A stretch of DNA of 34,884 bases from Chromera velia (lineage: Eukaryota; Sar; Chromeraceae). Shown piece by piece: positions 8,801 to 19,428 of the stretch. A program made the position numbers and the translations under genes. Positions within the stretch are counted from its first letter, which is position 1, and every line of letters begins with the position of its first letter. The stretch covers positions 73,184 to 108,067 of the forward strand of contig JAHBMJ010001757.1 in assembly GCA_018398765.1 (NCBI GenBank). Direction: 5' to 3'. The notes under the pieces are model-generated. The model was not told the DNA's origin and ran no database searches. It saw nothing but the letters and a program-made list of their open reading frames with translations.

Positions 8801-11800
8801 TCTAACACTAACTACCTGTTACTACCTGTAGATACCTGACGTCATATTTTTTAAGAAACTATAAGTAACCATAACATGCAAATACATTCAAACCCTAGAT
8901 TCAAACCGTTAGAGACCGTCCATACCAATGATAGCTAAATAACCTATTGTGTAGATCTGAGTGTGGATGGTAATGATGGTTAATTCTAGGGTTAATTGAA
9001 TTAATTCCGAATCTATCACGATCAACTTTCAGAGTAAGTTGGTACCTAAAGCTTCAACCCAGGTTTTTGAGTTAAATACTAGGCTAAATACCGTTAATTA
9101 AAACCGTTGTACATCATTCATTATCCACATTAGTCCACATCTACAACATGGTTTTTTACCTTTATATGGTTTCATTTTTAAAGTGAACTTAAAACCTCTA
9201 AAAACCTCCATATAAAAACTGCTAAACAAAGTGGTGGTTCATGTTTTTTTATTCTGAAATTTAAACACTAAGTACTTCTTAGTAAAAATTTGTAGTGGTC
9301 ATCAGTGACCCATACATTATCACAGCGCTGGTTCATACAAGAATTTAGCTATTAAAATTTCAGGCCAATTTTTTTTCTCTTTTCTAAGAAAGAAAACAAA
9401 AGAAAAGGAACTAGGTCTGTACATTGCACGAATTTAGGATCTATAGACATAAAATTGGAAAACAAACTCACAGAAAAGACTAAACGCTTTGATACAGTCT
9501 CTTGAACAGTCGGTTGATCTATCGACCGCTAGATCGACCGGCTTCACCGAAATTGTGACCGAATGAAGGGGGGGGGATCCGATGATGAGTATAGATGAGT
9601 GGAGATAGGCAGTGCAGGTGGGGAAGCAGAGAAGGGTTTGAAAAAACGAAATGAATGTGCATTAACTCTGAGATTCGACTCTCCCTCCAGGTTCCAGTCC
9701 TTGCCTGCAAAAGAGAACCGACGCCTTCATTTACCATAGAGGGAAGCAGACCACAGACCCCCAAAACAGACACATGCAGAACGGAACGCACGGCATCCCG
9801 CCACACGCTTTGTCAGACTCGAACTGCAGCACGCACTACTCGTTTCTAGTCGATTCGAGCGGCGCAAATAGTCGTCCTCCCAATCTTCACCCCTTCACGT
9901 GATGAGGGAAGCTGGTTAATTTCTTTCTCTTTCTCTGCCTGTTCTTCGTCCTCCTTCACGTACTCCCTGCATGCCTCTACCGTTTCTCTCTCTTTCTGTC
10001 TCCAGGCCTAACACCACGACATAAACAGAGACTATGAGACACAGACCGAGCTGCCCGGGGGGGGGGGGCACCCTCAGCGAATTCTGTCCTTTCCTTCTCG
10101 TATTGCATTCAGCAGTCCCTCTCCCTCCCCCTTCTCCCTCTGCTTTCCTCTTCGTTGTCGTCTCTTCTGATGCTTGATCGATCGAGACGGGACGTGAACT
10201 GATGAAGAAAGAGCTCAAAAGAACGACAGACCGACTGAGAGGCATAGTTCAAAGTCCAAAAATACGGGAGAAATGAATGTATTGATTCAAAGAACGACGG
10301 CCGTTTCAGACGTGTTCCTGGCCACCCGACGGGGGGCATTTCCGTTTTTTCCTTCCATTGCCCCTCCTTTACTCCCTTCTATGGCATCTGTTCATTCGGC
10401 ATCTTTCGTAGACCCCAGCAGGATGAACTTGTTGTCGCTACACTTACAATGGTTGACTGACTGACTGACAGGGGGCATACCCGGGGAGAGGAAGAGGCCT
10501 AGAAGGATAGAGGAACAAATTGAAGGCAGGAAAGGACGGAGGGAGGAGAGTTGCAAGTCCATAACGGGAGACGCTGTCTTTCTGTCTATCTGCCTGGAAG
10601 GGAAAAACACTTACAAGATTCCCAAAAGGAATGAGGAGGGGGCAGAGGGGAACGACGACTACACAGGGGTGGTCTCTTTTCGCTTCATGCCCTTTGTTGA
10701 ACGACACAACCAATGCAAGAGATCAACGCCCATCCCTTGTTTTCTGTTTCTGTTTCTCCTTCTCCACGCCTTACGCTTGTTCTCTGGTCCACCAGAAAGA
10801 AACGTCATCGTCAACAAAAGAAGACTGAAGGAAACGTACAGCAAGAAAAGTCCTTGTCCTACCTGCTAGAGCTTGTCGTCAAAAGAAGAAGATAATAATA
10901 CATGGAAAGATCGAGACAATCAATCTCATGCCTGCAGTCTTCTTTCCTCGTGTTCATACTTCTATGTATTGTTGCCGAAGGCCAATCATGGGGGGTGCAT
11001 GGAGGAGTGAAATAAAGGAAAGAAAAAGTACGGACTGCATCAAAGTCCAAGTCGGGCACGGCACGAAAGGTCCTGGCGGATCGATCGAGGACATGCATCT
11101 GTCTGGCAACTAAAGGAGGCAACAAAGAAGTCAGCCAAATAAAGTCAACAAACCAGCGCACTGACAGGTGCCCATGGGCAGAGAGGGAGACTGAAAGTAC
11201 AGCAAAAAGAAAAAAAAAAGAAGACAGAGAGCTTCCCTCTTTCTCTCTCTTCTTCTCAATCCCTCGTCTCCCCCCCCCCTATGTTCTTTCCCTTTTGTCC
11301 TTCAATCCGTCTCCCGGTCTGCCCAGACATAGAGAGCCTTTGTCCCTGCCTGCCTGCCTGTCTGTCTGTAAAGCTGTCGTAACGTTCCACCCCCCGCTCT
11401 CTCTAACTTCCTGCCGATCAAATCGAAGGGCAAGCAAAAGGAAGGAGAGAACCAACCGGGCATACGAATGGGTGAACGAAATGAAAAAGAGAAACAAAGA
11501 AGAGCTTGGGTAAAAACTCTTTTGATTCGGCCCGGGGAGCCTATTCCCATGTCCGTCGCTTGGGTCACTTGCACCCCCTCTGTTTTCTTTCCTTTTTGTT
11601 TTCTGGTCGAGCGAGCCTCCTCCTTTCCGTTCCTTTTGAACGTGGAAAGAAAAAGAATGGCAGCGAAGGGAAACGCAAATACGAAAAGGTAGGACAACTT
11701 TCACGACAATGGAAAGAGACATGAAAGAAAGTTAAATTACATCGCCCAATAAGATCAAAGGAAGAAGGAGAATGAGAGCAGATTGGTTCAACAAAATTAA

Positions 11801-12766
11801 GCAAGCAAGATCAGCAGGATAGGAAAGAAAGAAGAAAGAAGAAAAAGGGTGAAAGCGCGTGAGTTCTTTCTCACCCGACAGAAGGAAAGTAAGAATTCAC
11901 TAGGTGGACAAGCAAAGAGGCAAAGAAAAGAAAAGAAAAGAAAAGACAGAAGGCGAACCGGATCAAAGGAGAGCTGCTGCCCCTTTTGGGTTGGAAGTCA
12001 CAGTCTGAATTCTTTACACCATCGTACACACACACTCACATACTTACTTACTTACATTTGTGATACGTACACACGCAAGCACGCGCAGACAAATGGAGAC
12101 TACACAAAACGAGAGAGAGAAAGAGAGACGGCAATGGATGGATTCGCTTCGCAAATTCCTGCACTTAAACAATGTGGTGTTTCATTTCTTTTCGTGTGCT
12201 GCTTTCTGCCCTCCCCCTCCTCCGCCTTCTTTTCTTCTCCCTCCAGCGTTTCCCTCGAACTCTCCACCTGACTTGCTCTACTTCCTCTCCTCTTTCAGGT
12301 CATTCACCCCCCCTTCCTGCCTATCATCTGTTCTTGATAGCTAGCTCTTTTGTCCCTCCTCAATCCACTCAGGTGCTGGCAGCGTTCTTCCTGCCCCCCG
12401 TCCATCTCGAAAGGGACATCGAAAGAAACGATTCCAGCAAGCCCTGCCGGTTTCTCTCGTTGCTGCATACAAACACACAAAGCACGCACACACACACACA
12501 TACACACACACCGAACGTACACACAGACAAAGCACTAGGATAAATGTGTGGGAGGATGCACGCACGGATTTCCTCATGTAAATGCACAAAAAAAGCCGGT
12601 AGCCCACAGCGAGGCAGTTCTTCATACCCCAACGGAGGAAAGCCTATCGGAGGAACATCAGCCCGCCCGATGGCGAACAGAGAGAGTGCAAGTGATGGAG
12701 GGAACCTCCTCACTGTAGAAAGGATTTGGAAAGACCGGGCTTCCCATCAACGCTTCAACATGTCCT
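8801..12766. other. Long region without a confident gene
   Basis: 8801–9500 is AT-rich with no ORF of note. From about 9510 the GC content rises, and purine- and pyrimidine-rich tracts dominate to 12766, including a 9-base C run at about 11271–11279, (CA)n near 12487–12512 and GAAAA-type repeats at about 11925–11945. Many ORFs of 60–150 codons overlap on both strands (for example 11279–11722 minus, 12172–12543 plus), but none shows a domain and all are rich in residues expected from biased composition. It could include 3' UTR or further exons of the minus-strand gene that starts at 16231, but I found no phase-consistent exon. Confidence 0.5.
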
Positions 12767-15700
12767 TCACTTATGTATTCTACGGCGTCTCATTATTGTG
12801 ACTGCCAGAAGAAGAGAAGATTGACGATTGACTCCAAAGATCCGAAATAAGACTGACAGAAAAAAATCGAACGGGGCGCAAAGCGAGACAGACCCACAGG
12901 CGAAGCACAAACAAAGCGACAGACAGGCCAGACGGACAGAGAGACATGGAAACAGACGGACTGACGCTACAAGAAGAACGACCAGCCCGAGGACGCCCCC
13001 TGCGGACACAGGCAGTCCCAGATGTGCAGTTCCACTCGCCGAAGGGTTCCCCTTCCCCCCTTTCCCTCTGCCCCCTCCAGTCATGTCTAAAGCGACGCAG
13101 GCGAGGGAATCCGATCGAAGAAGGGGGGGGAACTTCAACTTCGAGAGCGAAGTCTGACGAGCAATCAGAGCCGGGGAAGCAGAAGAAGAAAAAGAAGACT
13201 GCACGACATCAACAGGGGCACCCTCCTTCCCGTGGTCTCCTCTCGAGGTTTCCTTCTCTGCTTTGTCCCGCTGTACCTGCGGCGGCTGCTGCTGTTGTCT
13301 GGAAAAGCCGAACATGGCTGACAAGGCAAATAGAAATCCTTCTCTGTTTTCCTCCTCGGCTTGCACCCTTTTCTTTTCTGCCTCCCGTCGACCGGTTGCC
13401 CCGCTCTCTCTGTGCAGATGACTGAGAGTGCTAATCTTTTTTGCCCTTTCCGACCTCACTCTCTGCCCATTCTGGGGGTGAGAGTGGCTGACTGGAGGAG
13501 GGGACGAGGAGAGCGCAAGATCCAGAGACCTGCAGACAGGCGGGAAGGCAGAAAGACATGCAGTCATTTTGCGACAGAGGGAGGGAGACAAAAGGGAGTA
13601 GATTGGCGGACTCACAATGAAACAAGCCTGTGAGGAATCACGATAAGAAGAAAGGATGAAGGCGATGAGGCAAGCAGTACGGGGAACTGAACAAGCAGAC
13701 AAGAAACGCAAAAAGAGAATAAGCAGGGACGAAATCAGACGGAAAGCAACAGAGGGGGAAACTAGAACAGAAAACAATCGACGGAGAAACTAGAACAGAA
13801 AACAATCGACAGATCGACTCACGAGGCCCACAGGAACCGAAAAGAAAGAAAGAAAGAAAGAAAGAAGGAAGGAAGGAAAGAAGGAAGGAAGGAAGGAAGG
13901 AAAGAAAGAAAGAAAGAAAAGAAAGAAAGAAAAGAAAGAAAGAAAGAAAGAAAGAAAGAAAAGTGGCTGCACAAGTGGACAGACCAAAACCAAAGCTGCC
14001 GGCTCCGATGGACGCTCTAGAGGCTTCCGCTTCATTCGAAAAAAAAGACAAAATTAGCAACTAAGTGCACGAAACCTCTCTTCGTCAGACGAAGATTCGG
14101 GGTCCCTTCCTTGCCCCCGGCTCCCTCCCACCAAAATGAAAAAACGGACCAAGGCCCAGAGAAAGGAAGAAAAACCCAGCCAACAAAACGCAAAAAACAA
14201 TCAATCAAAAAAAGCACACACCCACATGTTCAGGTCTCGAAGTGCCTCCTCAATGTGACCCTCGAATTCCTCCTCCTCCTCTTCCCGACCCTTGTCAGAC
14301 CCCCCCCCGCCCCCCCGTCTCCAGCCCAACTCCCCGGCCCCCCCCGCGTATTGAGGGGGATGAAAAGACCTGTAACGGTCCTCCCGCAGCAACCACAACG
14401 GGGACGCACTCGACCCTCCTCCCGCGTTGCTCATTTGGATGCCACTCACCACTCTGCGAAGGAAACTGGCAACATCTAAAGATGAGGAGGCAGAGCCGTC
14501 TCCGTCTCCACGAACGCCCCTTGGAATGGGAAAGTGGGGAAGGCGATCACCCCTGTCTACTCTACCACCAAATGAGGAGGACTCTCGGAGAGCCAGCACA
14601 CGACCTGCATGCCGATGACATTCCCTCCCCCCCCCCCCCNNNNNNNNNNNNNNNNNNNNNNNNNNNNNNNNNNNNCCCCCCTCGATATTCTGCCATGACC
14701 CATTTCTCCCACGTGCAGCTGGGGAACGGGACCTAGACCGGGACCCTGACACACCTGGCGAGGATGCATCGGAGCCTATATAGAATTCTTCTGTGAAACT
14801 TCGTGTCCCGGAAAGCGATAGAGAGAGCAGAGGATCTCCCTCATCATCTTCATCATCTGACACCTCACCTCCCCGTCTCCTCCTTTCCGCATCCCACACC
14901 CCTTCCCTCTCACACCTGTCAAGGAGAGAGGAGAAGGAGAGGACAGAGGGGGCGCCTGCGGGACTGAGTGGAGTCAGATCACCCCTTTGCCCCCCATGCC
15001 ACAGACCTCCACCATGGGCAGATGCGCGATCAAGAGAGTCAAAAGAAAACGGGTCGATGGGACTTGAGGGTGGGGAGTGACGGTGCAGAGGGGAACAAGC
15101 CTTGGTAGGATCAGGGAGGGATGGGTTCGAGAGCACAGGCGACAGGGGAGGGCTGAAGATACGAGGACCCCTGCCTCCCTCTGCACCATGAGTGCATCGG
15201 CCAACCTCACTAGAGGCTCCAGAAGACCCACCCCCATCCCCACCCTCGTCTGCTTCAACTCTAAAAAGAGAGTCGTTAGGGGAAATGGTCAAACTACGCT
15301 CCCCATCCGCTTCAGTGCCAGCCACAGCGTGGGCCCATGCACCCGGGGGTAGGGGCCCAGAACGGTAGGGTGAGATCTTCCCACCCTCAATGGGACTGCT
15401 ACGACCTGAAATCGGTCCTGAAGGGCCCACTCCACCTGTCCTAGGGGGGCCGTCCTGTGCTCTTTCGTACTCGCTCAAATGCAGTGGCTGCACTTTATCC
15501 TCCTCGTGTTCCTGCAGGGCCGCAGCTGCGGCAGCCGCAGTGGCAAGAGAGGATTTGTTACTTCGAATCGTCTCGCTTGACTCTGTCTGGATTCTGTGGG
15601 GCGACGGGGGGGACAACCCTGTGCCCCTCCCCATTCCCATTCCAGGCCTGTCAACTAAGGCAAATCGCCCCCCTGGAGGCCCTGCACTTCTCTCCGAGTG

Positions 15701-16231
15701 GCATCTGGAGTCTTGACTGCTGTAGGCAGACATCATCGTCACCTCAGGCAAACGAAGCCCCGCGTCCATGCGGACCGATCCGAACGCGGAGACGGGAACG
15801 GGGTGAGAAAGGACGGGGTCATGGCTGTAGAGCGGCTCGAAACGGCGGCTCTCTCCCCTGTGAAGAGAGGCATCGTGAGGCCTGCAAAGAACGCAAAGAG
15901 AGGCAAAAGGAAGCAGACAGAGGGCTTACAAGACTGGGAAGTGAGAACAGGGACACTGCTAAAAATAAAGCGACACGAACCTGAGTGTCCGTTGCTGTTT
16001 CTGGTTGTCCGTGGCTGTGGTCTCATCCGAAGGATACGAAGAAATATGGATTTCCCTGGACTCTTTCTGCAGGTCACTTCCTACAGCAGGAGCAGGGCTG
16101 GAGTCACCCTTTCCGACCGAGCCGCTGCCACTTGAGAACACTGTCTCGCTCCCATGCTTTACAACAGAGTCATGAGCACGGGACGTCTGCTGATGCGGCT
16201 GCTGAGCTCGATGAGCCTGTGTCTTCTGCAT
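12767..16231 (-). CDS. Large low-complexity protein, function unknown (3 exons modelled)
   Basis: The first Met codon (16231) follows an in-frame TGA. Exon 1 is 16231–15981. It joins in phase to exon 2 (15881–14226) across a 99-bp GT–AG intron. The best onward junction is a GTGGGT donor to a CTGCACAG acceptor, with exon 3 at 13409–12767. The product would be about 849 aa, rich in Ser, Gly, Pro, Arg and acidic residues. Exon 2 has a run of alanines followed by acidic residues, SP/RSRSRS-type segments and poly-Glu near its end. Exon 3 has a QQQQPP run, then a hydrophobic segment (AGGVLGLVVLLVASV) and a Cys/Leu-rich tail. No catalytic domain is recognised; Ser/Pro-rich disordered regions suggest a phosphorylated scaffold or RNA-associated protein, a guess only. 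Exon 3 is much less certain than exons 1–2. A 36-base assembly gap interrupts exon 2, and a pyrimidine-rich tract (13840–13963 on this strand) lies in the second intron. Confidence 0.55.
13840..13963. repeat. (GAAA)n/(GAAG)n polypurine microsatellite
   Basis: About 120 bp of GAAA and GAAG units form a pure purine plus strand. On the minus (coding) strand of the surrounding gene it is a long polypyrimidine tract inside the modelled second intron (13410–14225), well upstream of the acceptor. Confidence 0.9.
14640..14675. other. Assembly gap (36 N) inside a poly-C run
   Basis: Thirty-six unknown bases are flanked by CCCCC runs on both sides (14630–14639 and 14676–14682). On the minus strand the flanks encode glycine repeats, so the gap is probably an unsequenced G/C homopolymer within exon 2. 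The frame is preserved if the gap length is correct (36 = 12 codons), but that length is probably an estimate. Confidence 0.95.
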
Positions 16232-16673
16232 CGTGATCTGTCTGGTACAGGCTCTTCAGTCAGGACTCGGGTCCGCACAGGAGATCGAACCGACTTCTAT
16301 GGTGACAACAACCGTCTGTACAACAGCCTCTCCTAAGAAGCAGCTGATTGTCAGTAAGCCAGCAGCTGTATTAATGCTGAATGGATGAAACTGAACAGCC
16401 ACGGTTTAGGAGCTCTTCCCTCAGAACGGTCTGTGCAAGCTAACCGGCTGCAAGACTGGACTTTGGAGGTAAACACATTCACAAGATACCGACGCTAACG
16501 GGGTTAAGCAGACTGACTCATGCTCGTGAAGGCGATCAGTCCAGTTGTGGCAGCCGGGGCCCGCCCGTGCCCGCTCCGCGAAACCTAAGTCGGGCCCCGG
16601 CCGGCCGCGTGTGCAACAGTTGTTTCAAGCTATAGTGTTGCACACGAAGAGACGTCTCCGGCCATGAAGCATC
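16232..16673. promoter_or_regulatory. Shared divergent intergenic region with 11-bp inverted repeat
   Basis: The minus-strand gene starts at 16231 and the plus-strand SET gene at 16674, so these 442 bp must hold both 5' ends and probably both promoters. A GC-rich patch lies at 16551–16608. A perfect 11-bp inverted repeat, CGTGTGCAACA and its complement, occupies 16608–16618 and 16636–16646 with a 17-base spacer, ending 27 bp before the SET start codon. It could form an RNA hairpin in the 5' UTR or bind a dimeric factor. No TATA box or initiator is clear. Confidence 0.45.
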
Positions 16674-19396
16674 ATGAAGCGATTGACCTGTGTACATACA
16701 CCTCCTTTGATGGCAGGCGCATTCGCGACATCCATGTGCATGCTGTGTGGCACAGGAAGACGCCTGCAAGAAAGCGACGCCTGGGATTCAGCACTTTGGC
16801 GGGACTTTGATCTTAGCGCGCTGTTCACTCAGGTGAGAACTGGCCTCCTGACAGTCCAGTTTGGTGAAGGGTAGTGGTCACCTGGATAGTTTTTAGAGTT
16901 TGGCTTGCGTCATTCTGTCGAAAACTTCTGCATCTTCCTCTGTGAAGGAAGGAAGCAAACGAGGAGGGAGGCAGCCGGCAATGCTTCCGATCCCAGTGAA
17001 CACGGACGCCCTGAAGAAGGACCGGGTTCCGTTCTGCCTCCGTCACATAGAGTCCTTCTTCAGAGACCTTCGGGGAGATTTTGAATTTCAATTCTCAGAA
17101 TCAGGAGATCCTCTGTTTGACTTTCGGTGGTGCAGCGCTCAGGAGGCGTACAGAGAGAGTGTAATTGCAAGAAAACTGGTGGACGCGTTCCGAGTCTGCT
17201 TCCTGTCTGACCAAGATTTGTGCGTCTGCGAAGGACTCGCGTATGGGGAGGAGGGCACAGACAAGAGTCACTTCGCATTTGTAAGTCTTCTCTCTGAATG
17301 CTCTCTTTTGCTTTTCTGTTGTTCGTGCACTTTCGTAGTTTGACTCAGGCTGACGCTCTTCCTTCAACCTTCCTCTTTGGCTTTGTTTTGTGCACCCTAG
17401 CCTGGTTACCTTCCCTGCACATTCCTTCCCTGCCCCTCAGCCATCATCCACCGGATACACGTGTGTGTGTCGGTGCTCTACGATCTGTTTCCTTCACTCA
17501 TTCGTCGTCAGGGACCTCCCGACACTGTGCTTCTCTCCATTACACAGACATGTGCACGAGAAATGAATGTAATGAAACGCTCCAATACCTTTCTACGTGA
17601 CACTTCCCTTGCACCCGCAAATGCAGGGGAGTTGGTTGAATAAAAAGAGACAGATGGGTACGTGAAGCATGTGTTGACGTTGGTTCATATGTGCATGCCC
17701 TTTGACATCTGTGCAGGAAAGCGAGTCCAACGAACGCAAAGGTCTCTTCGCAGTGCGGAATGCACTGTCTGCTTGGATTTCTTCCCAGCAGGACGAGGTG
17801 AAGGAGAAAGGGGAGGGTGCAAAGTCTTCATCTTCTTCTGCTTCTGCCGGCACCACGAATGGACAGACGGCAGGAGAGGAGGCAGAGCAAACGCTTTGCA
17901 CTGCTCGCCGGCTTCTCACAGAGGTCGAGTCAATGATCGGGTCCTTCTGTGCTCCCGCAAACGTTCCGCTTTGTCTCCCCTCAGCGGGGGATGATCCCTC
18001 CTCTAGCGCAAAAGAAAAGGAAAAAGAAGAAGCGGAGAGGGTAACTGAGTTCCTCAGAGAGGTTGGAAGTCCCCCCGTGGTCGGTCCTTTCACTCTCTCA
18101 GCGGGGGCCGGTAGGGGACTGCAGAGTTTGGCCGCGATTCCAATCGGGGCTCCTGTTTTTTCTCTTCCCGAGTCTGCGACTTTGAGTGTATACTCTGCAC
18201 TCGAAAGCGAAGAGTTTGGTCAGGCTGCGGTTTTTCTCTTGCACCCAGAGAGTCGGGAAGTGGTTGTGAGGGGGTGTTTGAAAGAGGGGTCGAAGGGAGG
18301 AAATAGATATTTTGAGACTGACGGGGAAGAGAGAGAAACTGCGTGGAGGCGCTCTGCCTCTCGACACGTTGCAGAAATGGGAGAAGTCGATTCAGACACA
18401 GTTTTGCTTCTCTATCTTCTTCACCTTCGGCGTGTAGGAGTTCCGACTGGGAGCGAGCGGGGTGGAGGAAAAGGAAATGGTTTTGATTTGCTCTTGAAAT
18501 TCTTCCCTGAAAGACAAGAGAGTCTGTTGAACGGACCTCCTGAGGTTTTGGAATTTCTTGGCAATGTAGAGGTGACAGCGAGAATTGAAGACCAGCTAGA
18601 GAAGCTGTTTCAGCTTTTCTGCAATCTTTTTCCAGCATTGCCTATCCTTTTCCCCGACATTTTCGCTTATCTGGACCATTTCAATTGGGAGACCTTTCTG
18701 TGGGCAAAGCTGATAGTAGAGACTCGAGGCATGGCCCTCGAGGTATCTCCCCCCCCTCGATTTCCCGAGTGGACCTCTTCCTCTTCCTCTTCCGCGTCGA
18801 GGAAAGGAGGGGATGAGAAACCGTCAGAAGAAGAGGAGGAGGAAGAGGAAGAGGAAGGCTTGGAGTTCTTCCCCTCTTTGTGTAAAGTCTCACATGAGAA
18901 GCTACGAGGTGAAAGGTTATCCGTCAGGATTCCGCACTGGGCAGGAGCAGAGGGGCACGTGTCGGTGTCACTCCCCCTGAGGGTCACGGTCCTAGTGCCT
19001 GTTGCTGACCTGATGAATCACTCATTCAGGGCACAGTGCGGCGTCCCGAAGTTTAATCGGAATTCGAGGTCAGAAGGGGAAACCGCCTTGGTTGACTTTT
19101 CCTTTTCCCTTCCCATCGCCTGGCTGGCGGTCCGACTGTCCATTTGTGTTTCTGCATATGACATGCATCGTGTTGGAGCTCTGCTGAATTCCTCTCGATT
19201 CTCTCTCCCGCTTTCTTTCCTGTCTGGCCATCGAACGGAACAAAAGTCTCCCTGCGCGTCTATTTGTGCACTCACTCGTCTGCGTTCCTGCCTGTGCAGG
19301 TCTGCATGCTTCAAGTTTCTTTCTCCTCTCCACCCCTTCTGACCCTTCAGTTTCTTCCTTTGTATTCTGTGTATGCGTGTGTGAGAGAAACGGAGA

Positions 19397-19428
<32 letters not shown>

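Noticed and set aside
9519-12713. Many 60–150-codon ORFs on both strands
   Set aside because: They overlap one another, have composition set by polypurine or polypyrimidine tracts and show no domain or phase-matched splice partners.
16663-16810. Alternative SET start at the ATG of 16663
   Set aside because: That frame meets a TGA before the 16833 donor, whereas the 16674 frame is open to the donor with matching phase.
19069-19342. Continuation of the SET ORF to the stop at 19342
   Set aside because: Similarity is lost after FNRNS. Splicing at 19068 to 19451 keeps phase and restores the VFLSYG motif, so this part is intron.
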